From an uncultured Poribacteria bacterium (lineage in GTDB: Bacteria; Poribacteria; WGA-4E; WGA-3G): a stretch of 64,000 bases of DNA. The notes under the pieces are model-generated. The model saw nothing but the letters and a program-made list of their open reading frames with translations. It ran no database searches and was not told the origin of the DNA. This document shows positions 23,181 through 32,017 of this stretch, in pieces. The stretch spans positions 3,897,200 to 3,961,199 of the forward strand of contig OX639973.1 in the NCBI GenBank assembly GCA_951828385.1, written 5' to 3'. Numbering within the stretch: the first letter of the stretch is position 1; every line of letters begins with the position of its first letter. Position numbers and translations under genes: made by a program.

Positions 23181-24113
23181 TCACTTATGTCTTTTGGGTG
23201 TCCGTCCCAACAAAAATCGTGCCAATACATCGCCATAGTTTTCGTGGATCCGGATACGATGATAGTCAACCTCAGTGTCGCGAATGACCTCGTCCATACT
23301 CTCAAGGTATATTTCCATCGCGCGTCGGTACTGCGCGCCGATGACAGTCGGATCTGCGAGTATGGGTTCTCCGCCTTCCATGTCAACAAATCGCATGGGA
23401 CGATCGAATTCAAAATCGAGTTCGTTCTGCGCCATGAGATGAAACACAGCGACATCATGCTTACGGAACCGGAGGTGTTCAAAACAATTCCGCACCGTTT
23501 CGGGTTCAATAAACAGATCTGAAATAACGACGATCAATGCTCTCTGTGGGATACGTTCGGCGGTTTCGTGGAGAACGTCAGCCAAGCCGGTTTCACCGGA
23601 TGCCTCCATTGTTCCTAATTCATCAAGAACGACACTCAGATGGGTTGCGCTGCGCTTTGGCGGGATTTCTTTGTGGAATGCTTGACCAGCACAGTAGAGT
23701 CCAACGGCATCACCTTGTAGGGCGGCTATATAGGCTAAGGTGCCTGCCACGCGACGTGCGTAGTCGAGTTTACTCAAACCGGATTCCGCGTCGGTTCCTG
23801 CGGGGTTTCCGTTGTATGTGAAATCCATTGAACCGCTGGTATCAACGACTAAACACATCCGTAGATTCGTATCGGCTTCAAATTCCTTGATGTAGTAGCG
23901 ATCATTACGCGCATAAGCGCGCCAATCGAGTCGGCGTGTGTCATCCCCTGGGACGTACTTACGGTACTCGGCAAATTCAAGACTGGAACCGCGAATCGGG
24001 CTCCGATGTTTACCGGATACACTTCCGACCATAGGCAGTCGAGCGTGCAATTGAAGCGTAGAAAGACGTTCCAGGACCTTCTGATTAAGGTAGTCCCGTT
24101 TGAGTTGCAACAT
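23181..24113 (-). CDS. DUF58 (VWA-like) protein
   Basis: 310 residues. The DUF58 signature runs from GSSLEFAEYRKYVPGDD through RRLDWRAYARNDRYYIKEFE, followed by a VWA core with VVDTSGSM (MIDAS-type) near residue 90. Soluble, cytoplasmic. DUF58 proteins couple to MoxR AAA+ ATPases in complexes that remodel or load cofactors onto partners. Its start lies 3 bp from the MoxR stop, so the two are transcribed and probably translated together. Confidence 0.92.
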   Translation of the reverse strand: MLQLKRDYLNQKVLERLSTLQLHARLPMVGSVSGKHRSPIRGSSLEFAEYRKYVPGDDTRRLDWRAYARNDRYYIKEFEADTNLRMCLVVDTSGSMDFTYNGNPAGTDAESGLSKLDYARRVAGTLAYIAALQGDAVGLYCAGQAFHKEIPPKRSATHLSVVLDELGTMEASGETGLADVLHETAERIPQRALIVVISDLFIEPETVRNCFEHLRFRKHDVAVFHLMAQNELDFEFDRPMRFVDMEGGEPILADPTVIGAQYRRAMEIYLESMDEVIRDTEVDYHRIRIHENYGDVLARFLLGRTPKRHK

Positions 24114-24116
24114 AGT

Positions 24117-25136
24117 TTACCCCTGTTCTGACAACTCTTCAACGAGACGGTTGACGAGGTCTTGGCTGGTGATGTTTTCGGATTCCGCCGCGAAGGATGT
24201 AATGACGCGATGCGCCAGTACAGGATTCGCCACTGCGACGACATCCTCAAGTCGCGCCATGTAACTGCCGCTAAGTGCTGCGCGTGCCTTTGCCCCTAAG
24301 ATCAAGTATTGAACTGCGCGTGGACCGGCACCCCAAGCAACAAGCGGTTTTAGCCAATCAGGGGATGCGTCACCTTTTGGACGGGTACTACGGACTAAAT
24401 CAACAGCGAATTCGTAGATATGCTCTGCGACCGGCACGCGTCGCACGAGGTCTTGAAAGGCAAGCACGCGTTCACCTGTCAGGACGTGTTCAAGTGTTGG
24501 AAGTGCCAGCCCGGTCGTGGTACGGGCAATCTCTATCTCCTCAGTGCGTTCAGGATAGTCTACTTCAATCCTGAACATGAAACGATCGAGTTGCGCCTCC
24601 GGCAACGGATACGTCCCCTCCTGCTCTATGGGGTTCTGTGTTGCCAACACGAAAAACGGCGGTGTCAGTTGGTATGTTCTGCCGATGACTGTGATTTTGT
24701 ATTCCTGCATCGCCTCGAGCATCGCGGCTTGCGTTTTTGAGGGTGCCCGGTTAATTTCGTCGGCGAGAATAAGATTGGCGAACAGCGGTCCCTTTACGAA
24801 CTCGAACTCCCGCCTACCGCCTGGTACCTCCTGAAGGATGTCGGTTCCGGTGATGTCCATCGGCATTAGGTCGGGTGTGAACTGGATTCGGCTGAACTGC
24901 AACGCCATCGTCTCAGCGAACCTGCTCACTAACAGCGTCTTCGCCAAGCCCGGAACGCCCATCAAGAGTGCGTGTCCTTGAGAAAACAGACAGATCGCTA
25001 AGTGTTCGATAACTTGCTCTTGACCGACGATGATCTTGGCAAGTGTTTGTTTTAATTGGTGGTAGACGTTACGCAGCTCGTCAATTGCAGCAACATCGTC
25101 GGCATGCATTGTGTCAGTGTTTGGTGTCGTTGTCAT
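24117..25136 (-). CDS. moxR: MoxR-family AAA+ ATPase
   Basis: 339 residues. Walker A is GVPGLAKT (residues 60-67), Walker B is LILADE (D126, E127), with the typical FEFVKGPLFANLILADEI block and the sensor-1 area ATQNPIEQEGTYPLPEAQLDRF. MoxR proteins act as chaperone-like ATPases with DUF58/VWA partners. It is first in the minus-strand run moxR-DUF58-BatA-VWA/GATase-(Gfo)-DUF4175, an arrangement frequent in planctomycete-like genomes. No obvious promoter was identified in the 200 bases upstream. Confidence 0.95.
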   Translation of the reverse strand: MTTTPNTDTMHADDVAAIDELRNVYHQLKQTLAKIIVGQEQVIEHLAICLFSQGHALLMGVPGLAKTLLVSRFAETMALQFSRIQFTPDLMPMDITGTDILQEVPGGRREFEFVKGPLFANLILADEINRAPSKTQAAMLEAMQEYKITVIGRTYQLTPPFFVLATQNPIEQEGTYPLPEAQLDRFMFRIEVDYPERTEEIEIARTTTGLALPTLEHVLTGERVLAFQDLVRRVPVAEHIYEFAVDLVRSTRPKGDASPDWLKPLVAWGAGPRAVQYLILGAKARAALSGSYMARLEDVVAVANPVLAHRVITSFAAESENITSQDLVNRLVEELSEQG

Positions 25137-25302
25137 TCGGTTCCTTTCGTGTTGTTGTTATGAAGTTGTGATGTAAAAGAAAGACAAATTTTTCCCTTTG
25201 CGAAAGTCACGCGATCACGATCATCGTGATGGCGTGCTTTCACCAATACCACGGTAGCAAATTCGGTGCCAGTCTGAACACTCCCGTATTCGTCGGATGC
25301 TT
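25137..25302. other. Intergenic, one palindrome
   Basis: A near-perfect palindrome, GATCACGATCATCGTGAT with flanks GC/GC, lies around 25209-25233. Otherwise there is no gene or RNA signature. Confidence 0.45.
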
Positions 25303-25480
25303 TGTCAAGTACCCCCGACTAAAGTCGGGGGCTTGTAGGGGCTAACCCCAACAAGCCAGTTGTAGCAACTGATTTCTCGTTTCATAGAGGATGGTATTCC
25401 ATACCTCTCCACGAAGGACGCAAGCCGCCCTGTTTAGAATATTAATAGCCGCGTTGTGGTCGCGGTCAAGTTTCAAGCCA
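25303..25480 (-). ncRNA. Probable omega RNA of TnpB element 2
   Basis: By family rule the guide RNA covers the 3' part of tnpB and the right end. Here the stop is only about 10 bases from the terminal hairpin, so most of the RNA would overlap the coding sequence. Position inferred. Confidence 0.4.
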
Positions 25481-26550
25481 CAAGATTTACAATGGAACAC
25501 ACGTTGAGACAACTTCAGTTTAGTTTTAGACTTTTGGCAACACTCCGAACAGGTTTGGCTCGTGTGATGTGGAGGCACTTGATGGAAATGTTTACCATCG
25601 CGTTTTGCCACCCAGTCGCACCAGTCAAAGAACATACCCCACGATGCGTCAGAGATGGACTTGGCGAGGTAGCGGTTCTTAACCATGTTGCTCGGTTTCA
25701 GTTTCTCGGCAACAACGGCATCAAAGCCGTTATGGTGAAAGAGTTTGTAAGCCGTTTTTGCGATAAAATCAAGCCGTTGACAGGCAACAATATCCGCCTG
25801 CTTTGCCAACGCGTCTTTCGCTTTATACCAGCGTTTGCTTCGGTATTGCTTACGCGAGAGGTCGCGGTGAAGTTTCACAAGCTTGTGTTCCGCTTGTCGA
25901 TAGAAACGTGGGTTCGGGACCTTCTCCCCAGTAGAAGTCGTCAGAAAATCGTGTGTGCCAACATCCACACCACAAGCGGACTTCGGAATACAAGGCATCG
26001 TATCCGGCACTTCGCAAACGATAAAGCAATACCACCCTCGCGCCGTCTTTTTCAGCGTGACCTCTTTCGGGTCTCCAATGAGCGGACGGTGCTGGCGGAT
26101 TTTGACTTCACCTAACTTCGGTACTTTCAGCATGTTATGCCGTTTACCTGTTTCACGGATAGGATTCTGACGGACTCTTTCGTTCTTTACTTTATATTTT
26201 CGCAGTTCCCACGTCAACGAGCGGACAGAGGACTTGTAGCGGGGATAGCCTTTTTTCTCCGCTCCCTCTTTACAACGGCGTTGAAAATGCTCGTGTGCAG
26301 CGTTGACGCGTTTGATTGTGGATACCTGCATATCCTGCGGGTGTTTAGAGTAGTGAGTATTAGATTCACGGAGTTTCTTCAGATGGTTGATCTGGTCATA
26401 CATCGACACAGAAACACTCCCATACGCCCACATCTGCGAACGCATTTGGAGCATGTAGTTCTGCAACTGTTTCTGGTGACGCAACTCCGAAAACAACCAC
26501 TGTTCTTCTGTTTTCGTAGGATATACACGATATTTAAATGCTTGTTTCAT
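25342..26550 (-). CDS. tnpB: TnpB RNA-guided nuclease, IS605 OrfB family (second type)
   Basis: 402 residues with the N-terminal helix-turn region KYRVYPTKTEEQWLF typical of OrfB. RuvC residues are D196 in CGVDVG, E282 in VVAEKLKPSNM, and D364 in LDRDHNAAINIL. The zinc finger is CSEC (C334, C337) with CKSC (C354, C357). All key residues are present, so it is probably active. It differs clearly from the TnpB at 5046-6167 in length and N-terminus, yet it shares that gene's promoter and structured leader. The ATG lacks a clear ribosome site because the preceding bases are part of the leader stem repeat. Confidence 0.93.
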   Translation of the reverse strand: MKQAFKYRVYPTKTEEQWLFSELRHQKQLQNYMLQMRSQMWAYGSVSVSMYDQINHLKKLRESNTHYSKHPQDMQVSTIKRVNAAHEHFQRRCKEGAEKKGYPRYKSSVRSLTWELRKYKVKNERVRQNPIRETGKRHNMLKVPKLGEVKIRQHRPLIGDPKEVTLKKTARGWYCFIVCEVPDTMPCIPKSACGVDVGTHDFLTTSTGEKVPNPRFYRQAEHKLVKLHRDLSRKQYRSKRWYKAKDALAKQADIVACQRLDFIAKTAYKLFHHNGFDAVVAEKLKPSNMVKNRYLAKSISDASWGMFFDWCDWVAKRDGKHFHQVPPHHTSQTCSECCQKSKTKLKLSQRVFHCKSCGLKLDRDHNAAINILNRAACVLRGEVWNTILYETRNQLLQLACWG

Positions 26551-26668
26551 GATCTATCACGTATCACGTCTTTAACCCCTTGTAAGTGGGTAGGCAGACA
26601 CATAACCGGGGTCCCCACCCGTTACTGGGAAGGGGGCGGCTACGCTTACAATGTCTGCCAACGTGATA
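26551..26668 (-). ncRNA. Structured tnpB leader RNA, copy 2
   Basis: Read on the minus strand, TATCACGT (26661-26668) pairs with ACGTGATA (26562-26569), and GGCAGACA (26652-26659) with TGTCTGCC (26593-26600). They are followed by TACCCACT...AAGGGGTTAA, as in copy 1. The outer stem differs from copy 1 at two positions on each side and stays paired (CAG/CTG there, CGT/ACG here). The outer 3' arm is again doubled (second copy 26555-26562), ending four bases before the ATG. The inner loop is longer and contains a GC-rich palindrome. Confidence 0.65.
26608..26637. repeat. GC-rich palindrome (family 3) in the leader loop
   Basis: GGGGTCCCCACCC-GTTACT-GGGAAGGGG. The reverse complement recurs at 56369-56397, so a dispersed hairpin sits inside the loop of the tnpB leader without breaking its stems. 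Confidence 0.75.
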
Positions 26669-26673
26669 CACAT

Positions 26674-26702
26674 ATTAAATCACAATTTGATTGAAATGTC
26701 AA
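26674..26702 (-). promoter_or_regulatory. Sigma70-type promoter of tnpB element 2
   Basis: On the minus strand TTGACA (26697-26702), a 17-bp spacer, TTTAAT (26674-26679), the same as in element 1 while the spacers differ in sequence. Confidence 0.8.
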
Positions 26703-26782
26703 GTGTTTTTTCAAAAAAAAACGCTTTGGGCTAATACACGAGGGCGGATTTTCCTCCCCCGACTAAAGTCGGGGGGTTTCCA

Positions 26783-27043
26783 ATCCGTAAACTTTGATGA
26801 AATTTTCAGAAATAACCGCACAAAATGGGGCAAAATTTATGCCGCATAGCACAAAAGCGGGCAAAATTCGCTCACCGGTAGCATATAGGTGGACTAAAAA
26901 TTTCAATTTATAGTGGACTAAAAGTTTCAATTATTAATGACGCAATTTGTATGCGAAAAAGGTGCATAATTTTACATTTTTATTTCTGAGATGCCGCTCC
27001 GTTTTCGGTTTTAACCCTCAATTCGTGCCTTTGTTCCAAAATA
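26783..27043. other. AT-rich intergenic with a short direct repeat
   Basis: GTGGACTAAAAATTTCAATT and GTGGACTAAAAGTTTCAATT stand in tandem at about 26890-26938. No gene seen. Confidence 0.5.
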
Positions 27044-28444
27044 TTAGAACCTCCGAGGCGATGCGATATGCTTATCCATCCATTTCAACCGAGTCTGTAG
27101 CCATCTTTTCATGGCTTCGACCTCCTGTTGATATGCAGGTAAACAGCGTGTCGGGTTACCAAAGCCCCGGCGACCGAGTACGGACCATCTCTGGAAGTTT
27201 CGTTTTTGTGCTTCGGACAGATACTCAGCGGTTTGATCAATCGCGTTAAGGAGTTTAGAAGTAGCGAGTACATCTTTCCGAAGTGCCTCCCATCTCTTGA
27301 CGAGTTTTTGACTGAAGTTTTTGTCTTGTAGGAGTCGATCCCACCAAAAAGGGACAGGGTTTGTATAAATCAGCCATCCATCCGTTTTCCAACCGTCATT
27401 GAAACCTGCATTGCCCATTGATAGGTTGAAATCCCAGATGGGCCCCATTGTCAGTTTGCTGTCTCTGTCTTTGTACATGTATGTGCTGTTCCGAAATCCA
27501 TCTATGTTTCTAAAAAGTTCATTGATGATGAAATGGTCGATAAACGCATCTATATCAATGTACTTGGCATATCCGTGTTTTGGGTCCTTAAAATCGTTGC
27601 CAGCTAACGCTGCTTCAAATTCACTCATATAGTTCTGAATCCACGCCTTTTGGGTGTCGGACATCTCATGCCCTTTCGGATATACATGAAGCAATCGTGT
27701 GCCGTACCGAGTGGAGAAATAGATTTCATACCAGTCCATTTTGTCAATTTTCAGGATATAACCGCCGGTGGTGTTCGCGGGTTTCAGCGATTTAATATCA
27801 ACACGGTCTTTTCCGCGTTTTATCTTTTCTATGAGTAGATAGACTCCGACGTAATGTTTGTCTCCGACTGTTGCATCGCCATTATCGTTGAGAAACATTT
27901 CAACAAACTTTGTTCTGCTTGCGTATCTGCCGATGCGATTGCTGAACTCATACGCCAAATAATTCCGCATCAGGGTTTTATCCGAGTAGGGTCCATTTAA
28001 AACCCAGTCTGATTCCGCTGGCAGTTGCAATAACGATGCGTCTTTGTCGTTGCCTTGATCGTCCTGAATTTCAACCCCGTACTGATTCTTTGGGAACCCA
28101 AGCGAAGTTTTCCCTCTCAACTCTATACCGATTTTTCCCTTGAAATCGATATGCTGACTATTTAGAGTGTTTCTGCCACCGGATTTATCATAAATAATTT
28201 TCATTGCTGCAGGAATTTTAGGTTCATCACGAATCCAGTTTCCAGATGTATCGATAATAACGATCGGTAGATTTGATGTAAATGCCTTGGTGCGGTTCAG
28301 TTTCTGATCTGTATCGGTGCGCTTCGAGTTCGATGTTTTTGAGGGTTGATTAGGTTGTTCGGTAGTATCAGTGGTGCAGCCTGTTGCTATGGCTAAAATG
28401 ATACTACCGAGAAACATCAGTATAATTTTCTTCTTGAGGTACAT
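27044..28444 (-). CDS. CotH-family protein kinase-like lipoprotein
   Basis: 466 residues. Lipobox LAIATGC near residue 22, then a Ser/Thr/Gln-rich linker and a CotH domain. Recognisable blocks are IELRGKTSLGFPKNQYGVE, GVYLLIEKIKRGKDRVDI, GGYILKIDK, DAFIDHFIINELFRNIDGF and TMGPIWDFNLSMGN. CotH proteins are atypical secreted kinases that phosphorylate coat or surface proteins. The D in the IWDFNLS block corresponds to the metal-binding Asp. Probably anchored in a membrane facing outward. No obvious partner gene adjoins it. Confidence 0.9.
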   Translation of the reverse strand: MYLKKKIILMFLGSIILAIATGCTTDTTEQPNQPSKTSNSKRTDTDQKLNRTKAFTSNLPIVIIDTSGNWIRDEPKIPAAMKIIYDKSGGRNTLNSQHIDFKGKIGIELRGKTSLGFPKNQYGVEIQDDQGNDKDASLLQLPAESDWVLNGPYSDKTLMRNYLAYEFSNRIGRYASRTKFVEMFLNDNGDATVGDKHYVGVYLLIEKIKRGKDRVDIKSLKPANTTGGYILKIDKMDWYEIYFSTRYGTRLLHVYPKGHEMSDTQKAWIQNYMSEFEAALAGNDFKDPKHGYAKYIDIDAFIDHFIINELFRNIDGFRNSTYMYKDRDSKLTMGPIWDFNLSMGNAGFNDGWKTDGWLIYTNPVPFWWDRLLQDKNFSQKLVKRWEALRKDVLATSKLLNAIDQTAEYLSEAQKRNFQRWSVLGRRGFGNPTRCLPAYQQEVEAMKRWLQTRLKWMDKHIASPRRF

Positions 28445-28512
28445 TGTCTATGACCTGTTAAGGCACTGAGAATTTTGCTTGCGATATTCCATCCCAGTAG
28501 CGCATTATGTTT

Positions 28513-31500
28513 TTATTGTGTGCGTGCTATAGGTGAAATATAGCGTATTTGAACATTTTCAAAATTGGCATTGCCTGAGTTACTCTCGGTTTCTGTATTG
28601 CTTGCAACCACACTTCCACCGTTGACGAGGAAGCAATTTTGAACAGTGATGTTATCGGACGAAGAGGCTCCGTCATCAAATTTTATTGCGGTCCCACCCC
28701 CTACAGCTCTTCCGGACACGCGTTGCACTGCGTCAATGCGACAGTCGCTAACCGTCACGTTACGGCATTCAGAGAGGTTGAGACCATCCTGATCTGTTCG
28801 GATGTTGATGTTGTCTACCAACACTCCATCGCAATCCATCACAAAGACGGCAGCGTTGCCCCCGCTATGGACGTTCAAGTTTCGGATTTCTATATTCTTG
28901 CAGTGTCGTAGCGTAATACCGTTGTTGCCTTTTCCGTCGAGGGTACCGGGACCGTATATGTTCACATTTTCTAAGTTTTCTGCGACAAGCAACGCGGCAT
29001 CTGCGTCAGGCAAAGCTTTGAATGTAGCACCGGCATCAAGTGCGAGGGTAACATCGCTTTTCAGATAGATAGAGCTGGTCGCATAAACGCCAGATGGCAC
29101 GAAAACGGTGCCACCGCCAGCGGCGTTACAGGCAGCGATGGCTTGGTTGATAGCGTCCGCGTCGTTCGATTTGCCATCGGCAACAGCACCGAAATGCCGC
29201 ACGTTATATGTGCCGACTTTCGCGAGTGCCTCAGCCGTCAATCCTGTGAGCGTGTCCAGACGTGTCCTTCCAGTATGTGCCTCAAAGTTCGTCACCCATT
29301 TCTTAAGGGTCATGCTGCGTACGGATACGGCATAGTCTATCAAAGTTTTTAGGGTGTATTCGTATCTGTGCGGATCTATTTTCCCCTCAAGTGTTTGCCA
29401 GAGTTTTGCTGCCCGTGCAGCCATTTCAACCCCTTCTTCCATGTTAGCGTAGATGTCCTGTATGAGGGTTCTGCCGATAGAGAGTCGCTGATCGTGTTCT
29501 GTGAAGTGGAAGGCAGCGAGATGTGCTTCCCCGCGTAGCGGATCTCCATATATCTCACGCAGTCCTGGGGCGTACTGTGCCAGCACACGTTCTTGCAACG
29601 CGGGCGTTATAGTGCCTACACCTTCTTTATTGACAACATACGGGGTCTTGACTTGTGCCATACCGGGATCGCTGGAATCAAGCCATATCCCGCGATATCC
29701 GCGATAGTTATAGGTCTTGCGTGTGACTTCTTCGAGCATCATTAAGATAGTTTTGGTTGTCTCAAGTACCTCTGGATCATCACCAAATGTCTGTCGAATC
29801 CATTCCGTGTAAATTTCATCTACTGTCAGGTCTGGATTCCAAGTGAGTCGTCCCAATCCGTAATAGTTCACTGCGTTCAATGGAGATTTCGTCCATGCGG
29901 GTGAAGGTGAGATCATAGACACCCCCATGATACAATCGACACTGAATTTGTTCAGGCTTCCCGGACCATTGCGATAGGTATCCTGCTCAAACCACCATTT
30001 CCACTTTTTGACCCAAGAGACGGGCCAACTCTTGTCGATAACGAGTTCACTGCCATATAAGTTTTTCTGAATCGCGCCATCGAGTGAAGGAATGGGTGCA
30101 GCGAGGTCCCAGTCCAGGGGGCTGCCTTTGGGGACTATAATAACGTTGTCTCGGAAGTTGCCATCTTCGTGTGCAAATAGATCGTAAGGGATTAGATTTC
30201 GGTAGGGTTCTGGCGTGTATCGGAGATTACCGTAGACGAATGCGCGCACAAGCACCTTTCCACCGGACGGTTTCAGTGTGTCCGCAATGCGGTTCACCAT
30301 CGGCGGACGTGGATCACCGTTCTGTTTCTCTGAACCGAGTTTCATCATGTATCCACCGAAGTCAGGCACGCGGGTATAGAGGGTATCGGCGGTTTTTGGG
30401 TCGAGTGCAAGGAGATAATTCGGACTCCAATAGAGTTTAATCCCATAATCTCGGCAGATGTCGGCGAGTTTTTCGACTTCATCGAGATGTTCTAAGAAAT
30501 TGTTTCGGTAGTGCCAGTTAATCTCACTCGGACAGAGCGCGTTCCAACCGCACGATGCCAACATACGTACCCAATCGCGGATTAACTTGGTATCGCCGGT
30601 GCGTAACTCTTCCCAACTGAAGATTGAAGCGTCTCTGCCGCCCCCGCGCCATCTATCGCCGAAAAGCCCGCGGAAATACGACCAGTGTGCGACCATACGG
30701 ATAGGCACCTTCGGGTTTTCCAAGATGTCAAATGTAAGCGGATCTTGTCCGAGTTGAATACGACGAATAAGATCAAATGCACCAAAGATAACGCCTGCCG
30801 GAATTTTTCCCGCTACGGTAATTGCTACGTCTGTGCCTTCTTTCAACGTCTTGATGACGAATCCGTCTCGTTCGATCCGATCCAGTCCGAGTTCATCGGC
30901 AAAATTGTGGATCCATTTTGAGGTTTCAACCGTGCCGAGGATAATCCTCGTTGCCCCAGAAACCGGATGCGTTTCCGAAACAGAAGGCTTGAAACTGAAC
31001 ATTGATTCTATTGCTTGTGCCAATTCAGTGCCTGCTGTCTGTACGGTTGAATTTTCGCCTTCAGCAACGATGTTTTTAAACAAATCCTGATTTGGTCGTT
31101 CAGTCGTGGGTGGATTGAACTGTAGCCACGCCTTATAGAGCGTCCTGTCCACTTCTCGGTACTTGTAAATGTTCTGCTTTTTTTCGGTAGGATTCGTATC
31201 TTGCCTTCCGGCATAGATGGCTTTGGTTTCGTTGTAAATCTGGCTGATTTCAGCGTCGGTCAGCGGCTTGTTGTAGATACGGAGATCGTCGAGATAGCCA
31301 GTAAAGTCTTCACTGGTCCGAATCTCAGTTAAACCTTCTCGGCGCAGCGGTTCCATGTTCACTGTAGATAAATCAATTGTTGCGATCTGCTCACCATCAC
31401 GCCATCCGACGATCTGTTTCGCTTTGTCATCATAGGCGACTGCGAACAGATGCCATTCGGAATCGCCGACGGAGGCTTTCACATGTGGATAGAACGCCCA

Positions 31501-31962
31501 TTCACGCATGTCGTACTTGGGCCAGTCATAGTCGAGAATCCCTTCCCAATATTGAAAATCCTTCTCACCTTGGAAACGCACCTGAAAACAGCCACGATAG
31601 GTGTTAAGTTCGACAGCATCGTTGTTATACCTGAGAATATTGGACCTATCCGATATCGTATTTAGCCAAAAACAGATTGTACCCCGCGACATCGCAAGCG
31701 GAGAGTTCTCAGGCACCGGAATCCGCATCGGTTCTGCCTTAGACATCGTTTCGATACAAGCCTGTCCTTCACCGAGTGAATAAATCTTTGTGCCACCAAG
31801 CACGGCGTGGTTACCGTTACCAGAGAGGTCAGTGCCTGTTCCATCGTCAAAATCCCAACGGCCAACCAGCCCTTCAGGTTCACTCGCCATCACACTACTG
31901 AGTTCATTTACCAATACCAGTGCAACGACGACAAAAACAGTAATGAATACTTGATATTCCAT
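28513..31962 (-). CDS. LamG - GH67 alpha-glucuronidase - right-handed beta-helix fusion
   Basis: 1149 residues; the ATG follows GGAGGACATGC. There is a signal peptide, then a LamG/concanavalin domain (about 30-245), then a GH67-like module (about 320-880), then a GH28/pectate-lyase-like beta-helix (about 920-1149, opening NVRHFGAVADGKSNDADAIN). In the GH67 part the acid appears as E545 (GSEKQNG), and the two general-base acids as D617 (GSPLDWD) and E639 (YGSELVI). RAFVYGN and FRDNVIIV are family landmarks, and the spacing is close to that of known enzymes. It probably acts outside the cytoplasm on glucuronoxylan or uronic-acid-rich glycans. The beta-helix lacks an obvious GH28 catalytic set, though GGGTAIKFDDGASSSDN is present. 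Confidence 0.85.
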   Translation of the reverse strand: MEYQVFITVFVVVALVLVNELSSVMASEPEGLVGRWDFDDGTGTDLSGNGNHAVLGGTKIYSLGEGQACIETMSKAEPMRIPVPENSPLAMSRGTICFWLNTISDRSNILRYNNDAVELNTYRGCFQVRFQGEKDFQYWEGILDYDWPKYDMREWAFYPHVKASVGDSEWHLFAVAYDDKAKQIVGWRDGEQIATIDLSTVNMEPLRREGLTEIRTSEDFTGYLDDLRIYNKPLTDAEISQIYNETKAIYAGRQDTNPTEKKQNIYKYREVDRTLYKAWLQFNPPTTERPNQDLFKNIVAEGENSTVQTAGTELAQAIESMFSFKPSVSETHPVSGATRIILGTVETSKWIHNFADELGLDRIERDGFVIKTLKEGTDVAITVAGKIPAGVIFGAFDLIRRIQLGQDPLTFDILENPKVPIRMVAHWSYFRGLFGDRWRGGGRDASIFSWEELRTGDTKLIRDWVRMLASCGWNALCPSEINWHYRNNFLEHLDEVEKLADICRDYGIKLYWSPNYLLALDPKTADTLYTRVPDFGGYMMKLGSEKQNGDPRPPMVNRIADTLKPSGGKVLVRAFVYGNLRYTPEPYRNLIPYDLFAHEDGNFRDNVIIVPKGSPLDWDLAAPIPSLDGAIQKNLYGSELVIDKSWPVSWVKKWKWWFEQDTYRNGPGSLNKFSVDCIMGVSMISPSPAWTKSPLNAVNYYGLGRLTWNPDLTVDEIYTEWIRQTFGDDPEVLETTKTILMMLEEVTRKTYNYRGYRGIWLDSSDPGMAQVKTPYVVNKEGVGTITPALQERVLAQYAPGLREIYGDPLRGEAHLAAFHFTEHDQRLSIGRTLIQDIYANMEEGVEMAARAAKLWQTLEGKIDPHRYEYTLKTLIDYAVSVRSMTLKKWVTNFEAHTGRTRLDTLTGLTAEALAKVGTYNVRHFGAVADGKSNDADAINQAIAACNAAGGGTVFVPSGVYATSSIYLKSDVTLALDAGATFKALPDADAALLVAENLENVNIYGPGTLDGKGNNGITLRHCKNIEIRNLNVHSGGNAAVFVMDCDGVLVDNINIRTDQDGLNLSECRNVTVSDCRIDAVQRVSGRAVGGGTAIKFDDGASSSDNITVQNCFLVNGGSVVASNTETESNSGNANFENVQIRYISPIARTQ

Positions 31963-32017
31963 GCATGTCCTCCAATGTATTCAAGGGTACTTGAAGACGT
32001 ATAATACTGTCCTCTTT

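Larger units (their letters stand above)
25303..26782 (-). mobile_element. Second solo TnpB element, with matching end hairpins
   Basis: Both ends carry the same perfect hairpin, CCCCCGAC-TAAA-GTCGGGGG, at about 25313-25332 and 26756-26775. This is characteristic of IS200/IS605-type ends. Only tnpB lies between them and tnpA is missing. The element is inserted between the MoxR cluster and the CotH gene. Precise ends are inferred from the hairpins. Confidence 0.75.
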
